Assembly: GCA_003999685.1 (NCBI GenBank) | Contig: CP021223.1 | Location: forward strand, 2,480,001 to 2,544,000 | Source of the DNA: Taiwanofungus camphoratus | Lineage: Eukaryota; Basidiomycota; Agaricomycetes; Polyporales; Taiwanofungaceae | Length of the DNA stretch: 64,000 bases | Direction: 5' to 3' | In this document: one piece after another, positions 45,242-55,817 of the stretch | Layout: every line of letters begins with the position of its first letter | Numbering within the stretch: position 1 is the stretch's first letter | Notes under the pieces: generated by a model | What the model was told of the DNA's origin: nothing | The model's input: the letters and a program-made list of their open reading frames with translations, nothing else | The model's database searches: none | Made by a program: the position numbers and the translations under genes

Positions 45242-46651
45242 ATGCCTCGCCAGTCCAACACCACCGCTCAAGCTGCCGCTCGTGGCCGAGCCCGTGCCTT
45301 TCTTGCCACTCGACGTGCTACCCGCACACCCCAGACGGTCACCTCTCCCACGGTAGCACCATCCTCGTCATCGGCATCCTCGACATCCAATGGACAGAGC
45401 CCACTCTTTGGGTTTCAAACCGCCGCACAATTTCGCAACCCCGTCCCAGGAGAAGGAGCTTTACCCCAACAAGCCAACATCATCTACCATCCTCGTTGCC
45501 TCTACGATGTGGACCCAATCCTTCTTGACATCCTCACTCGACACTCAAAGGACATCGCACGCCTGCTTAGGTCCCTACCAAATACGCGAAACAACCAGGA
45601 CGAGCAGGAGGCATTCGGAGAATATATCGACGCTAGGCTGCAATACTTGGGAGCAGTGGACGACGCAACCGAGCAGCTGGCCATATGGAAGGACAGGGTC
45701 CGGCAACTAGATTTCAAGGTGATCCGCACCTTACGACGAATGGATGATATGTCCATGGCTCGCCACCTTCAGGACATGATCTCCCCGCATCAACGAACTA
45801 GCCACGCCAGGTTCGTACGGCGATCTCAACCCGACATCGTCACACGCGGACCCACCCCGCCGCCTGAACCTGAGAATCCCCTTCAAACCTTCATTGACAC
45901 CCCGGCCGGACAAGAGTCAATCGGAGCCGTCCCTAGCCGGATCGACTCCCTCCCGAACTACATGCGCCCCGGACCCAACTGGAGACCACGAGGACGCTGC
46001 CACGCCTGCGGCAGCATGATGCATTGGGTACGTGACTGCCCAGACTACACTTGTGCCAGATGCCATCGCACTGCTCCTGGACATCTATTCAGAGAGTGCA
46101 CGGTAGCCCGCCACGCCTCCGCCCCGCCCATCCTGCCTGCCCCGGGAGAGGGACGTCGCCGCGAAATGGTCGACTCGATCCATCGCCCCACACAGGCACC
46201 CATTCCTGTCATGTCCGCCACCAACCCTCCACGCGTTCTTATGTCCAGAAGAGAACAACCACTCCCCCCTATCCCGTCCCACACCCGAAGCAATGGACCT
46301 CCCGCCCCTCACACCAACGCAACGGCCGGTCCCTCGCGGACCGATACGCCCTACCCTCACTCACGCGCACCCGGGCCATCACTCAACCATTTGTCCGGAC
46401 CGGGTATACCGCCCAATCAACACCTGGCAGAACCCGGGGCAAGTACTGGCCCCTTCACCCGTAACCCCGATGGCCGATTCACTCCTTCCCCAGTCGCCCC
46501 ACCTCCCCCATCGAGCTATCACGTCCCCCATGTCGTTTCTCCTCCGCCTGTTTACCGCCACGGGAATTACGACCCGCCCACGAACTCCTACATGAATGAC
46601 AACGAATGGGACGACTATGAGTTCGAACTGTACGGTGATGGCGAGCAATGA
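45242..46651 (+). CDS. Third ORF of the young chromovirus, double zinc-knuckle protein (469 aa)
   Basis: A separate ATG-started frame 42 bp after pol, still before the 3' LTR. It has a basic Ala/Arg-rich N-terminus, a helical middle region (about residues 80-190) and two adjacent zinc knuckles near residues 254-289 (CHACGSMMHWVRDC and CARCHRTAPGHLFREC), then a long Pro-rich tail. It is not an envelope: no signal peptide or membrane segment is visible. Standard chromoviruses lack such an ORF. The older copies in the palindrome arms contain a matching region, so it is a long-standing part of this family. The zinc knuckles suggest nucleic-acid binding; the function is unknown. Confidence 0.85.
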   Translation: MPRQSNTTAQAAARGRARAFLATRRATRTPQTVTSPTVAPSSSSASSTSNGQSPLFGFQTAAQFRNPVPGEGALPQQANIIYHPRCLYDVDPILLDILTRHSKDIARLLRSLPNTRNNQDEQEAFGEYIDARLQYLGAVDDATEQLAIWKDRVRQLDFKVIRTLRRMDDMSMARHLQDMISPHQRTSHARFVRRSQPDIVTRGPTPPPEPENPLQTFIDTPAGQESIGAVPSRIDSLPNYMRPGPNWRPRGRCHACGSMMHWVRDCPDYTCARCHRTAPGHLFRECTVARHASAPPILPAPGEGRRREMVDSIHRPTQAPIPVMSATNPPRVLMSRREQPLPPIPSHTRSNGPPAPHTNATAGPSRTDTPYPHSRAPGPSLNHLSGPGIPPNQHLAEPGASTGPFTRNPDGRFTPSPVAPPPPSSYHVPHVVSPPPVYRHGNYDPPTNSYMNDNEWDDYEFELYGDGEQ

Positions 46652-46834
46652 AAGGGATTGCTTGCCGGAGGCGGCTAGTTGCAACTCAGCGAGAAGTATT
46701 AACGCTGAGCCACATGCTAGCAGGGTACAGTGTTTACACTGTACGGTGATGGTGAACAGTAGGGGTGCTGTTTGCTTGAGGCGGTAGGTTGCAAGCGATG
46801 CTGGGTCCTTACCCGGCCGCCCACATGCCTACAG

Positions 46835-46910
46835 GTATGAGATGAAACACTCTCAAGGTACGAGGTGAAACACCCTCATGGTACGCGGTGAAACACCCGC
46901 ACGGCTGAAG
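46835..46910 (+). repeat. Three tandem copies of a ~24-bp unit before the 3' LTR
   Basis: A unit of the form GGTACGAGGTGAAACACCC occurs three times with small changes in the untranslated stretch between the third ORF and the polypurine tract of the young element. A longer TGTACGGTGATGG motif is also duplicated, at about 46,629 and 46,740. Confidence 0.65.
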
Positions 46911-46975
46911 AACATTTTTATTTTAACGGAAAATCAAGTAGGGTCGTTCGGAGATCGACCTTAGTAAGGGGGTAA

Positions 46976-47456
46976 TGAAACAATTTCTATTTCTCATCAT
47001 TACCACGGTCATTGCTTACACTTGGACTATTACTGTACGGGCCCCGGATCGGCCCCGCTTACGCATTGGACTTTAACTCATATCCGGGCCGCTTATCACA
47101 TTCCTCATTACTCACACGTATTGCTAATACGCCCGGATCGTACCACTTTCTGATTATCTATAGTCGTACCACATTTCGGACCTCCTGCCCTAGAGTAGTT
47201 CTTGGTCCGTGCTCAGGATACGTACTTGTATATATAGCATGTACTTAGTTTAGCTCAGACCTTAAGTCTGATCTTGTTACCATTATATTCGTGTCTTGTA
47301 TCCTCTCGCTCACATCTGAGTGATACTCGCTCGAGTCTACGGACTTCACGACACTCGGTCTCTATCGACCATAAGACCTCGCCACCTTCTATCGTGGTCA
47401 GGCCCTTACGTATACCGTGAGGCAACTTCAAGGATCTAAGATACCAATTTGTATCA
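46976..47456 (+). repeat. 3' LTR of the young chromovirus
   Basis: 481 bp, essentially identical to the 5' LTR (one difference noticed), followed by the GGTAT target duplicate. Confidence 0.92.
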
Positions 47457-50400
47457 GGTATGACACTGGCCATGCAGGTGCCATTCTGGTCCTGGATGCA
47501 TGTGGGCAGGGAGTGAGTCCACTCAGCTGGTCAGGGCTTTAGTTGACTGTTGTCTGGCTGGAGAGTCAATAAAGGTTTGGAGTGGATTTTCGGATATGGG
47601 CAGAGGGGTGGGAGAGGTGAGAACAACCTCTGGTTGGTCACGGTGGACAAATCACAGATGTTCAGGGCAGCGATGAAGAGGAATCATATGGTGCATGTAA
47701 TGGGCAACATTCATGCCATCTAGGCTTCAGAGGGTTCAGACCACTTTGAAGTCCAGGAGTTGGATCTGGTCCTTTCACAGGGCTAGTTGGTGGGTTGCGT
47801 TGTTGATGGTTTCCAAATATTCCAGACGAGTGTCGAGGTAGTTGCTGAAGGTCTCGTATTTTTTGAGGTTGTTGTAGGTGCGAGGTTGGGTGAGGATGAG
47901 GTGGGTGATGTTCAAGGCACGTGTTTGGAGCAGGTCCATTAGTATGGGGTTGCAGTCATAGATATTTTAGGGGCAGTAGAGGATGTCATTGAGGTTTGGA
48001 AGGGCTCCTTTCTCAGATGGGGGGTTGTAGAAGTGGGCCACTGAGATGATACATTGATAAGACTGGGGAGTTCAAAGCCTTAAGTGGTTTGTACCCAGGG
48101 GGAGTTCGAAGCCTTCAGTAGTTTGTACCCACATCCACCTAACAAGTGTTAGGTTTGACCAGCACTATAGCTTAATGGTCTAAAGCATCGAAAGACCAGT
48201 TGAGAGGATGCAGGTTCAAATCCTGCTAGTGTTGCCCTTTTCTTGGTTCAGCCATTGTCTGTGCTCATCAACATCATGTATTTGGAGTGGGTGGAGAAGG
48301 TGGTGAAGTAGAGGAGGATCTTGAGGTGGAGGTATGGGTTGCCCTTCGACTATCTCTGAAGGCTTGAGTATTTGCTCGAGCTTGGGTGTGGGTGGCTTGG
48401 TTGGACTGGTGGGGCATTGTGAGTAGTAGCTCAAGAGGATGAGGTTGCAAACTGACTTAACTCAGGTTCTTTCTCTGTTTATATGCTACCAGGGTCTCAT
48501 CCACAGTTCTGGTCAAATTGGTTTCCAGTTCTTATGAGTCATCGGCTGATGAGTAGCCTTTCCACCTGATCCTATACTCATGGCAGTTTCTCTGTAAGTT
48601 CTCCCGATGTCCAATGATGGCTTCTACTTTGTAGTTATCTTCTCCTTCAATAAGCTCTGGGGGTGGCCTCGTGTAGTTAGGCACATGGATCTCCATTTAT
48701 AAGTAGGGTGAGAAAAGAGTAGTGTGGAAGACAGAGTGTATTCACCATGACTCGGAGAGTTTTAGCCTGTAGGAAACTGGGCCCAGTACTTCTGTGACTC
48801 GAAAAGGGCCTTCTTGTCTAGGGGCCAGCTTCCTGGATGGGTATGGCAGCTTTAGATTTTATGAGTCTAACCAGACCTGCTGACCTTTATAGAACCCCGT
48901 TCTATAGGGTTTGACATGTTTTGCGAGCATGGTTTGCGTAAGTTCTATTGTCAAATGAGCCTCTTCCTAGATCTTTTGTAGGTTTCTTAGCTGATAGGCT
49001 GCACTAGGTGTGTCCATCTCTGAGTATATAGTGGGAATTCCTCGAGGGTCAAATCCCATCATCACTCTGAAGGGTGAGGATTTGATGGCAGAGTGTTTCC
49101 GGGAATTGTGAGCGAATTGTGCTGTACTTAGCAAGAAAGACCACTTATCTGGGTTGTTGCTCATGAAGCATCTCAAGTAGATCTCCAGTTCCTGATTGAC
49201 ACACTCTGTTTCTCCATCTGTTTAAGGGTGGAACACTGTACTTATTGCAGATTTTACCCCAGTTATTTGACATAGTTCCTGAAAGATTTTTGATGCAAAT
49301 TGGGGTCCTTGATCACTGATCACCTTGTCTGGTAGGCCAAACCATTTGTAGACTTCTTGATACAAAGCTTCAGCTGTTCCAGATGCATCAATTGTTTTGT
49401 TGCATGAGATGAAAACTACCCCCTTTGTAAGGTTGTGGTCCACAATGACCAGAATACTGTCAAAGCCATTTGAGACTGAAAGGTTGGTGATGAAGTCGCA
49501 GCAAAACATGCTGAATGGAGTGGCATGTTTTGTTGATTTGATCGGAAGGAGGGCCAGTCATGTAGGGTGAGTGTTTACCTTCATTTGCTGACAGGTTTTA
49601 CAGCCTTTGATGTAGCGGGTGACAAAGTCTGCCATTCCAGGCCACCAGTAGTCACGACGAAGGAGTCCAAGTGTCTTCTGAATTCTGGAGTGTTTGGCTG
49701 AGGGGAGGTTGTGACAATTGGATACAACCTTTCATTGCAGCTCTTTGTCCATGGGAATGTAGACCTTATTGTTGTAGAAGAGGTCCTTGTCCAGGATTGA
49801 CCAATGATCATTGAGGCCCTCTTTTGCATTCCTCATGCTCTTAACGTAGAGTGAGTCATCCACACACAATTCAGCGATAGAAGTGCAGAGGCTTATGTTG
49901 ATGGCAGATATCTAAACATTGTCCAGTAAAATGGTGACATCTTGGTTGTCTGATGACCCATCATTGTGGTCAGGTCATTGGGAAAGGGCATCACTTTGGA
50001 CCATTTGTGACCCAAGAACATGAACCAAGTGATAGTCGAACTCTGAGAGTTGTAGAGCCCATCATGCTTGATGCTGGTTGAGATTTTGAGCTGTCTTCCA
50101 GTAGGTTAGATTCTTGTGGTCGCTATAAATCATTACTGAGTGCAGGCTTCTGATGAGAAGGTGGCTCCATTTATTGAGCCCTCGCATAACCCTCATGAGT
50201 TCTCAGTTGTATACATTGTAGTTTCGTTCTGCACCTGTCATGCCTTGAGAGATGTAGCCACAGGGGTGCCGGTCGCTGTTTTTGTCCTTTTGTTGAAGTA
50301 CTGCTCCAGTAGTGAACTTTGATGCGTCAGTTTCCAGGGCAAAGAGTTTCTCAGGATTGGGCATTTGCAGGACTGGCTGTTCCAGGAAAGCCTTCTTCAA

Positions 50401-51096
50401 GGCTTCAAATTCATTCTGTTGTTTTTGATCCCAATGCCATTTGACATCTTTATGTATTAACGATACAAGGGGCTGTGCCAGATGTGAAAACCTGTGGATG
50501 AATCTGTGGTAGAAGTTCCCTAAACTGATGAACAATCTGACTTCTCTAAGGTTCTTGAAAATAGGCCAATTCTTGATACCAGCTATCTTGACAGGGTCCA
50601 TGGCAAGTTGTCCAGGTTGGATGATCATTTCAAGGAATTCGACCTCCTGTATATCAAACTTGCATTTTTCCAGTTTAAGGTAGAGGTTGTGTTCCCAAAG
50701 GTGTTCAATTACTCATCACATTCTTTGTTTATGTTTGTCAGGGTCCGTTGAATAGATTAGGATGTTGTCTATAAAAATAGCGAGCCATCCTTCTCTTAAT
50801 ATATCTGTGAAGACCGTATTTATCATCCTTTGGAAGGTAGCAGGGGAGTTACATATGTCGAAGAATATCATCAGGGGTTTGTAGAGTGAGGGAGGTTCTT
50901 CTCCTACTGCAGGAACTGTAAAGGCAGCTTTCCATTTGTCACCTTCTTTGATGCAAATGTTGTTGTATCCTTGCCAGAGGTCCATTTTTGTGAAAATAGT
51001 TGCCTTGTTTAGTCTTTCCAGTAGTTCTGATATGAGAGGTAGGAGGTACCTGTCTTTGATGGTCCCATCATTAAGTTCACAATAGTTCTGGCAGGG
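47457..51096 (-). mobile_element. Ty3/gypsy chromovirus fossil, right arm copy, second part
   Basis: Mirror image of most of 30,683-34,318: reverse transcriptase, RNase H, integrase, chromodomain and the start of the third-ORF region, read on the minus strand. Broken at well over ten places, CpG-poor, and virtually identical to the left-arm fossil, so the duplication of the arm is far younger than the decay. Confidence 0.88.
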
Positions 51097-51410
51097 TCGG
51101 TGATAGGTGCCAGACCCTTCTAGGCCCCATGGAGCGCCCTCACTTGACCCTAGGACCTTAGTCATGTCTTTGACACACAATCCAGTAAGAAAACCCCGTT
51201 GCAACGGGCCAATAAATGCTGAGTTTGGTCTGTTGTGAACGGGCCGTCCAACATCAGCCGACCATTGAAACAAGCCCCGTTGCAACGATGATAGGTGCCA
51301 GGCCCTTTTAGACCCCACAGAGCGCTCTCACTCGACCCTAGGACCTTAGTCATGGCTTCGACGCCACTTGACGCATCCAATACCATCTGAAAGGCCACTG
51401 CAGGACTTTC

Positions 51411-54046
51411 TGATAGCTTTGAATCACGCCACAGCCACTCCACCAATTCTGGTCCGACATTCTGGCACGCAGCTCTCTCTACACACAATGCGCCACATGC
51501 AGTCACCATTCAAGTCCTCGCACGTGATCGGTCTCGCCACTCCGATATCGCTCAATCTGCTACAATGCACCGCTTGTTGCACTCGATAACACTATGGCCG
51601 CAGGTTTTGTCTTGGTATATCTCGTGTGCATTCCTTTGTTTCAGCCTTTCTAGTGACGTCAAGTACGGTAGCCACTTCATCTACAGGCCACTCCGTAGTT
51701 CACAGTTACACAAGTAGTTAGGATGCCACTCGTACTACACCACTCCCGATGCGCCCTACATTATAGTAAAGTAGTATAAATGTGATGTACGACGTCCTGG
51801 ACCAACAGAGAAGTTTTTCCTCATTCTGCAGAGCTCAAGAAGAGCACTTTTGATACAGTTTTCTACCGCGTTCTACAGTGTCTTTTCGTCTTCAATTACA
51901 TTCAAAGAGTTGCGTCTACAATCTGTCTTCTACCGTATCTTGAAGAGTTGCATCTCATCTGTCTTTGACATCTGTCAAAAAGTTGCGCTCAGTCTTACAT
52001 CCGCCTTCAAGTCACATCGAAGGGTTGCATTAATGTCTCATCTCTAACCCAAGTCCGCCCTCTACAGTCACTGAAGGGCTGCGTATCAGCTAAGTCCTCC
52101 CGTTTAAGCCTCCTCTTAGTACAGTACACATAGTAGCACATAGAAGCTACGTTGAGCAGTTGCAACACACATTGTAGGTCATCAAAGACTTTCATAGATG
52201 TTGATACGACCTAGGGGACCCTGGTACCTAGGGAGTGCTCCGCAACGTGGCTGTGGGGTAGTGTGATAACGGTGAGGATGTGCGGGTAGGAGCTACAACC
52301 TGTATGATACCGAGAAACCTGTATGTCTTGTTTTTGTAAGTAGGGGAGTAAGGGGTCAAGGGTCCTGCACAACAGGATCTTGTTCCTAAGTGCTATACTA
52401 TCCCTAAGTGCTATACTATCCCTAAGGCCTTGCGAGGCCCTCCGAAGTACGCGAAGTTCTTCGAGATTCTGCGAAGTCCTTCGAAGTTTAGCTAAGTCGC
52501 ACGAGCTGACTTCGTAGATGCTGCGAAGTCCTTTTAGCTAGAGTTAGCTAAAGGGCGTAAGGCTTAGAGGTTTGTTAGAGCGAGGTGGGCGAGGTTTGGC
52601 TAGCGTAGGAGACTTGTAGGAGAGGTCGGATGGTTCGGAGAGCTAATACTTGAAATAGGAATGGGGGAACGAGGTTGCTGGAAGCTCTGAAGTGTCTGAT
52701 GACTTCGAGGTGTAGGTCGGAGAGTTCAAGGGCGTAGAGAGATGTACTATAGTCTGTAATGAAGGCTATGGGGGAGTCGTAGGGTTATTCGTAGGACGTA
52801 GGGATGACGCAACGTGAGCCTAAGGGTATAACTAAGGCGGAGGCCCACCGGATAGGTGCTATAAGAGGTGCTGAAGGGCGCAAAGTCACGGCGACTTCGT
52901 AGATCGTAGTGCGTAGTTCGGGAAGCATAGACGTGGTTCGTAGATATATCGTGAGCGCAGACGTAGTTCAAAGGTACTGAAACGGAGCTGGGGTGGAGAC
53001 TTAGGGACTTTAGGACCGTTCCTAAGGTTGTACTCGCGGCACTTTCCTGAGATCGGAGCTACAAGGGAACTAGTATTCCAAAGAGAGAAGCGTGCACTGA
53101 GGGGTCTCTCGTACATAGTAAACTACCTCTGACTAAATAAGGGAGCGTGAGGTGAACTAATCTTGCGCGAAGTGATCCTTACGAGTCCGAAATGTGTACT
53201 AAAGTGCATGGACTCCGAAGTGAACACGAGGAGGATAGGAACTAATTAGGAACTGAAACAGGGGAACTACGTACGGTAGAAAGGTGACCAACTTTATTCA
53301 CGAGGGTGGGATGACTATCTGAGAGCAGCCATGCACCGTGATCACCTATCTTAGTGGGCTAAGAGTGCACGAAGTTCTTAGCAGCGGGACTTGGCCTAAT
53401 CGGGGTAGAAGGTGTCCTAACTGGGTGGAGGGCCATATGGGTATGCCCTAGGATGACCTTATGGCATAGGATCGAGATTCATGGGGGTGCACAAGGCTTC
53501 CTAAGTCCAACTTCTGGAACTTCGGACCGTTTTGGAGCCTATCGGAGGTAGCTGCAATCACAAGAGCTAGGAGAGACTTAGCTAAGACTTCTTAGCTAAG
53601 CCCAGGATGAGTGACATAGTAGATAGGACCTAGATCCAATGGAACAGTATGGGAGGGCCGGCAGTGTCCGATAGTGGACTTAGCAGGAGTTAGGGACTTC
53701 GCGTCTAGCATTCGAAATCTCATAGCACCTCGTGTGACTTTGCAAGACTTCGTAGGGTGTTAGGAGGGTTTAGGAAGGAGAGGAGGCGTTAGGAATATTA
53801 TAGGGACCTATCCCTCCTGTCGTAGGCTGTAGGAGAGTCTTAGAGTGATCGGTTGGGGGATTAGAAAGCTCCTAATAATCGCGATTCGGGGCCCAGGAGG
53901 CTACAGGACTCATCAATGTCTCTCAACCCATTTGAAATCAGGAACCCTTTGCTGCTGACTCTCCCCTGCACACTAACTAGTACTATAGCCTTCCAGCTTC
54001 TCTAGATCATACCCAGTTAGGGGTTGGAGTGTTATAGTGTGTATCA
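51411..54046 (+). repeat. LTR-like unit M (about 0.92 kb) with L copy 4 nested inside
   Basis: M runs 51,411-52,201 and resumes at 53,916-54,046, with ends TGATAG and GTATCA. It holds a TATAAAT box at about 51,775. The sequence on either side of L copy 4 is contiguous in the second M copy near 58,449, which proves the nesting. Confidence 0.7.
52202..53915 (-). repeat. LTR-like unit L, copy 4, inserted in M
   Basis: 1,714 bp in minus orientation. An apparent 4-bp ATGT target duplicate flanks it (52,198-52,201 and 53,916-53,919). The inner part is identical to L copy 1 up to the palindrome edge near 52,797. Confidence 0.72.
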
Positions 54047-54048
54047 AC

Positions 54049-54560
54049 GGGTCGGCCAGACATAAATGTATTCCCATTGCAATGGGTCGGCCGGGCATAA
54101 AATCTAGCCGTTGCAACGGGTCGGCCAGGCAGGATATCAGCCCATTGCAATAGGTCGACCAGCGATGGACCCATCCCGTTGCAATGGGTCAGCCGGAGAT
54201 AGGACCATCCCATTGCAACAGGTTGGCTGGAGAAGGGATCTACCTGTTGCAATAGGTCAACCAGAGATGAGACCTACCCATTACAATGGGTTGGCCAGAA
54301 ATGGACTCATCCTGTTGCAATGGGTCAGCTAAGGATGGAACCATCTCATTGCAATGGGTCGGCCAAGAATGGGACCATCACATTGCAACAGGTCAGCTGG
54401 CCGTGATACCATCCTGTTGCAACGGATTGGCCGAGCAGGGTATCAGCCTGCAGTAATGGGCTGGCCGACAATGGAACCAGCCAGCTGTAATGGGTCAGTG
54501 GGCAATGAACCCAACCTGGTGCAATGGGTGAGGCAAGGGTGGATCAGCTAAACTGGGTTC
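54049..54560 (+). repeat. 34-bp minisatellite, about 15 diverged units, with palindromic junctions
   Basis: The units start GGGTCGGCC (or AGGTCAGCC) and end CCCATTGCAAT or CCCGTTGCAAC, with steady 34-bp spacing. Each unit junction creates a palindrome of the form CCCATTGCAATGGG. The same unit recurs at 63,885-64,000 and a related pair of palindromes lies at about 30,487-30,600 and its mirror. Units differ by about a fifth, so the array is old. Confidence 0.85.
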
Positions 54561-54742
54561 AACCTGTGTCTGCCCATGTTTTGCTGATTTTGTCTATTAC
54601 ATACATATATTTTTTATTGGCTTTTATTTACAGTCATTGTCATATTGTTTGTCATCATATACATGCATTTGGTCCATGTCAATCATTTTTTTTCCACTTG
54701 CCAATTTCAATGTATCTCAGACTCATCACCTTTGAAACTGTC

Positions 54743-55817
54743 ATGAGCACACCTATGGTCAATCACTTTGAATATACTGAGAATGTGGCATCTTACCTTC
54801 ATCAACTTTTCTTGCATCACCTGTCTCAAATGTCCTCTGATCCCCCTCCACCTCCCTCTTCTATACACCCCAGCTTGAGCTTCTCATTGAGATTTGTTCA
54901 AAATGCCTATCAGATATCTGCCAAGTTGGCAGAAGCCTATATGACCTGCTGTAAGCCAGAGACAGTTGTTCTGATGTCTTCATTGCTGATGTTGTATGAT
55001 TGAGCAGTGACAGTGCCCTGGGACATTGGAGCCTATGCTGAACAGCTGACCCCTCAAATCTCTGGGTTCAACAAGGCTCAGGAGGCCAGGATTTCTGAAC
55101 AGTTCCCTCCATTGTTTGATGATCTCATGCCAGTCATCAAAACCCCAGTGACTGTGGTGGATCAGCATGAGAAGATTCTGGTATGGTATTTACCTGATAT
55201 GCTGAGCCCAGAGCATCAGGTGAGTTTGACCTGATTTTTGCTTATGATGATGAGCATGATGTTTGAGATGGTCAGCACCAGATATGGGATGATTCAGCAA
55301 TGCTGAACCAGGTGTTGAAATCCCATTATCTCCAGTCAGAGGGCAACTGGGGGATGAAGTCTGAGTATTACATGAATGAAGATCAGTGTGAGCAGTTCCT
55401 CCCTGGATGCATCAACCTGTCCCCAGCATGGTTTCAACAAGGACATGAGATGAGTGACAAGGGATTTCATGCTCACACCAGTTCTGAGATGAGGCCAACA
55501 CCCAGAGCATGAGTTTCAATCCAAAGGTTTGCAGTATGCTAAAGAAGCCAGACTCTGTGAGCAGGGTGTGGCTGCAGAGGATGAGGGAGACCTCTGCATT
55601 GATAGGGGGAATAATGAGCATCATTCACTCTGAGCTTTACAGGTCTCATTAAGAGGGATGCAATGGGTTCCAGGGGTGGATGAGGTGCTGAAGAAATGGC
55701 ATTCGCCCTTCAATGCAATGAGCTTCATTGCCAACAAAGAAAGTCCCAGTCACAGAGACTGGAAGGCCATGGCATGCTGGTATAACATCTTGGTGACCAT
55801 TGGGAACTCTCAAGATC
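54743..55817 (+). pseudogene. Broken TET/JBP-like 2-oxoglutarate/Fe(II) dioxygenase gene, C-terminus lost
   Basis: TET/JBP enzymes oxidise methyl groups on DNA bases. Pieces in order match what I know of the basidiomycete TET/JBP-like proteins: TPVTVVDQHEKILVWYLPDML, then after a still recognisable intron (donor at 55,219, acceptor at about 55,275) GCINLSPAWFQQGHE, and finally FNAMSFIANKESPSHRDWKA with WYNILVTIG. The HRD is the expected His-x-Asp iron-binding pair. An in-frame TGA at 55,001 (likely CGA to TGA), a further stop and possible frame changes near 55,510-55,640 break it, and it is cut off by the M unit at 55,818 before the distal iron-binding His. CpG is strongly depleted. In other basidiomycetes such genes are known to be associated with KDZ-type DNA transposons; no transposase was recognised here. 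Family call is by motif memory and needs a profile search. Confidence 0.62.

Larger units (their letters stand above)
39359..47456 (+). mobile_element. Young, whole-looking Ty3/gypsy chromovirus with a third ORF
   Basis: 8,098 bp bounded by two 481-bp LTRs (39,359-39,839 and 46,976-47,456) that begin TGAAACAA and end TGTATCA and differ at about one base. A 5-bp target duplication (GGTAT) lies on each side at 39,354-39,358 and 47,457-47,461. Inside are gag, pol (protease, reverse transcriptase, RNase H, integrase, chromodomain) and an additional ORF. A primer-binding segment follows the left LTR and a purine-rich tract (AGTAAGGGGGTAA) precedes the right LTR. All parts look whole and the near-identical LTRs imply a recent insertion. 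It landed in the right palindrome arm inside an old element of its own family. Confidence 0.95.
37176..52797 (-). repeat. Right arm of the giant palindrome (interrupted by an 8.1 kb element)
   Basis: Reverse complement of 28,965-36,500. The match runs 37,176-39,358, is interrupted by the young chromovirus with its 5-bp target duplicate, and resumes at 47,462-52,797. The net arm length agrees with the left arm to within the single 18-bp repeat unit. Confidence 0.9.
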
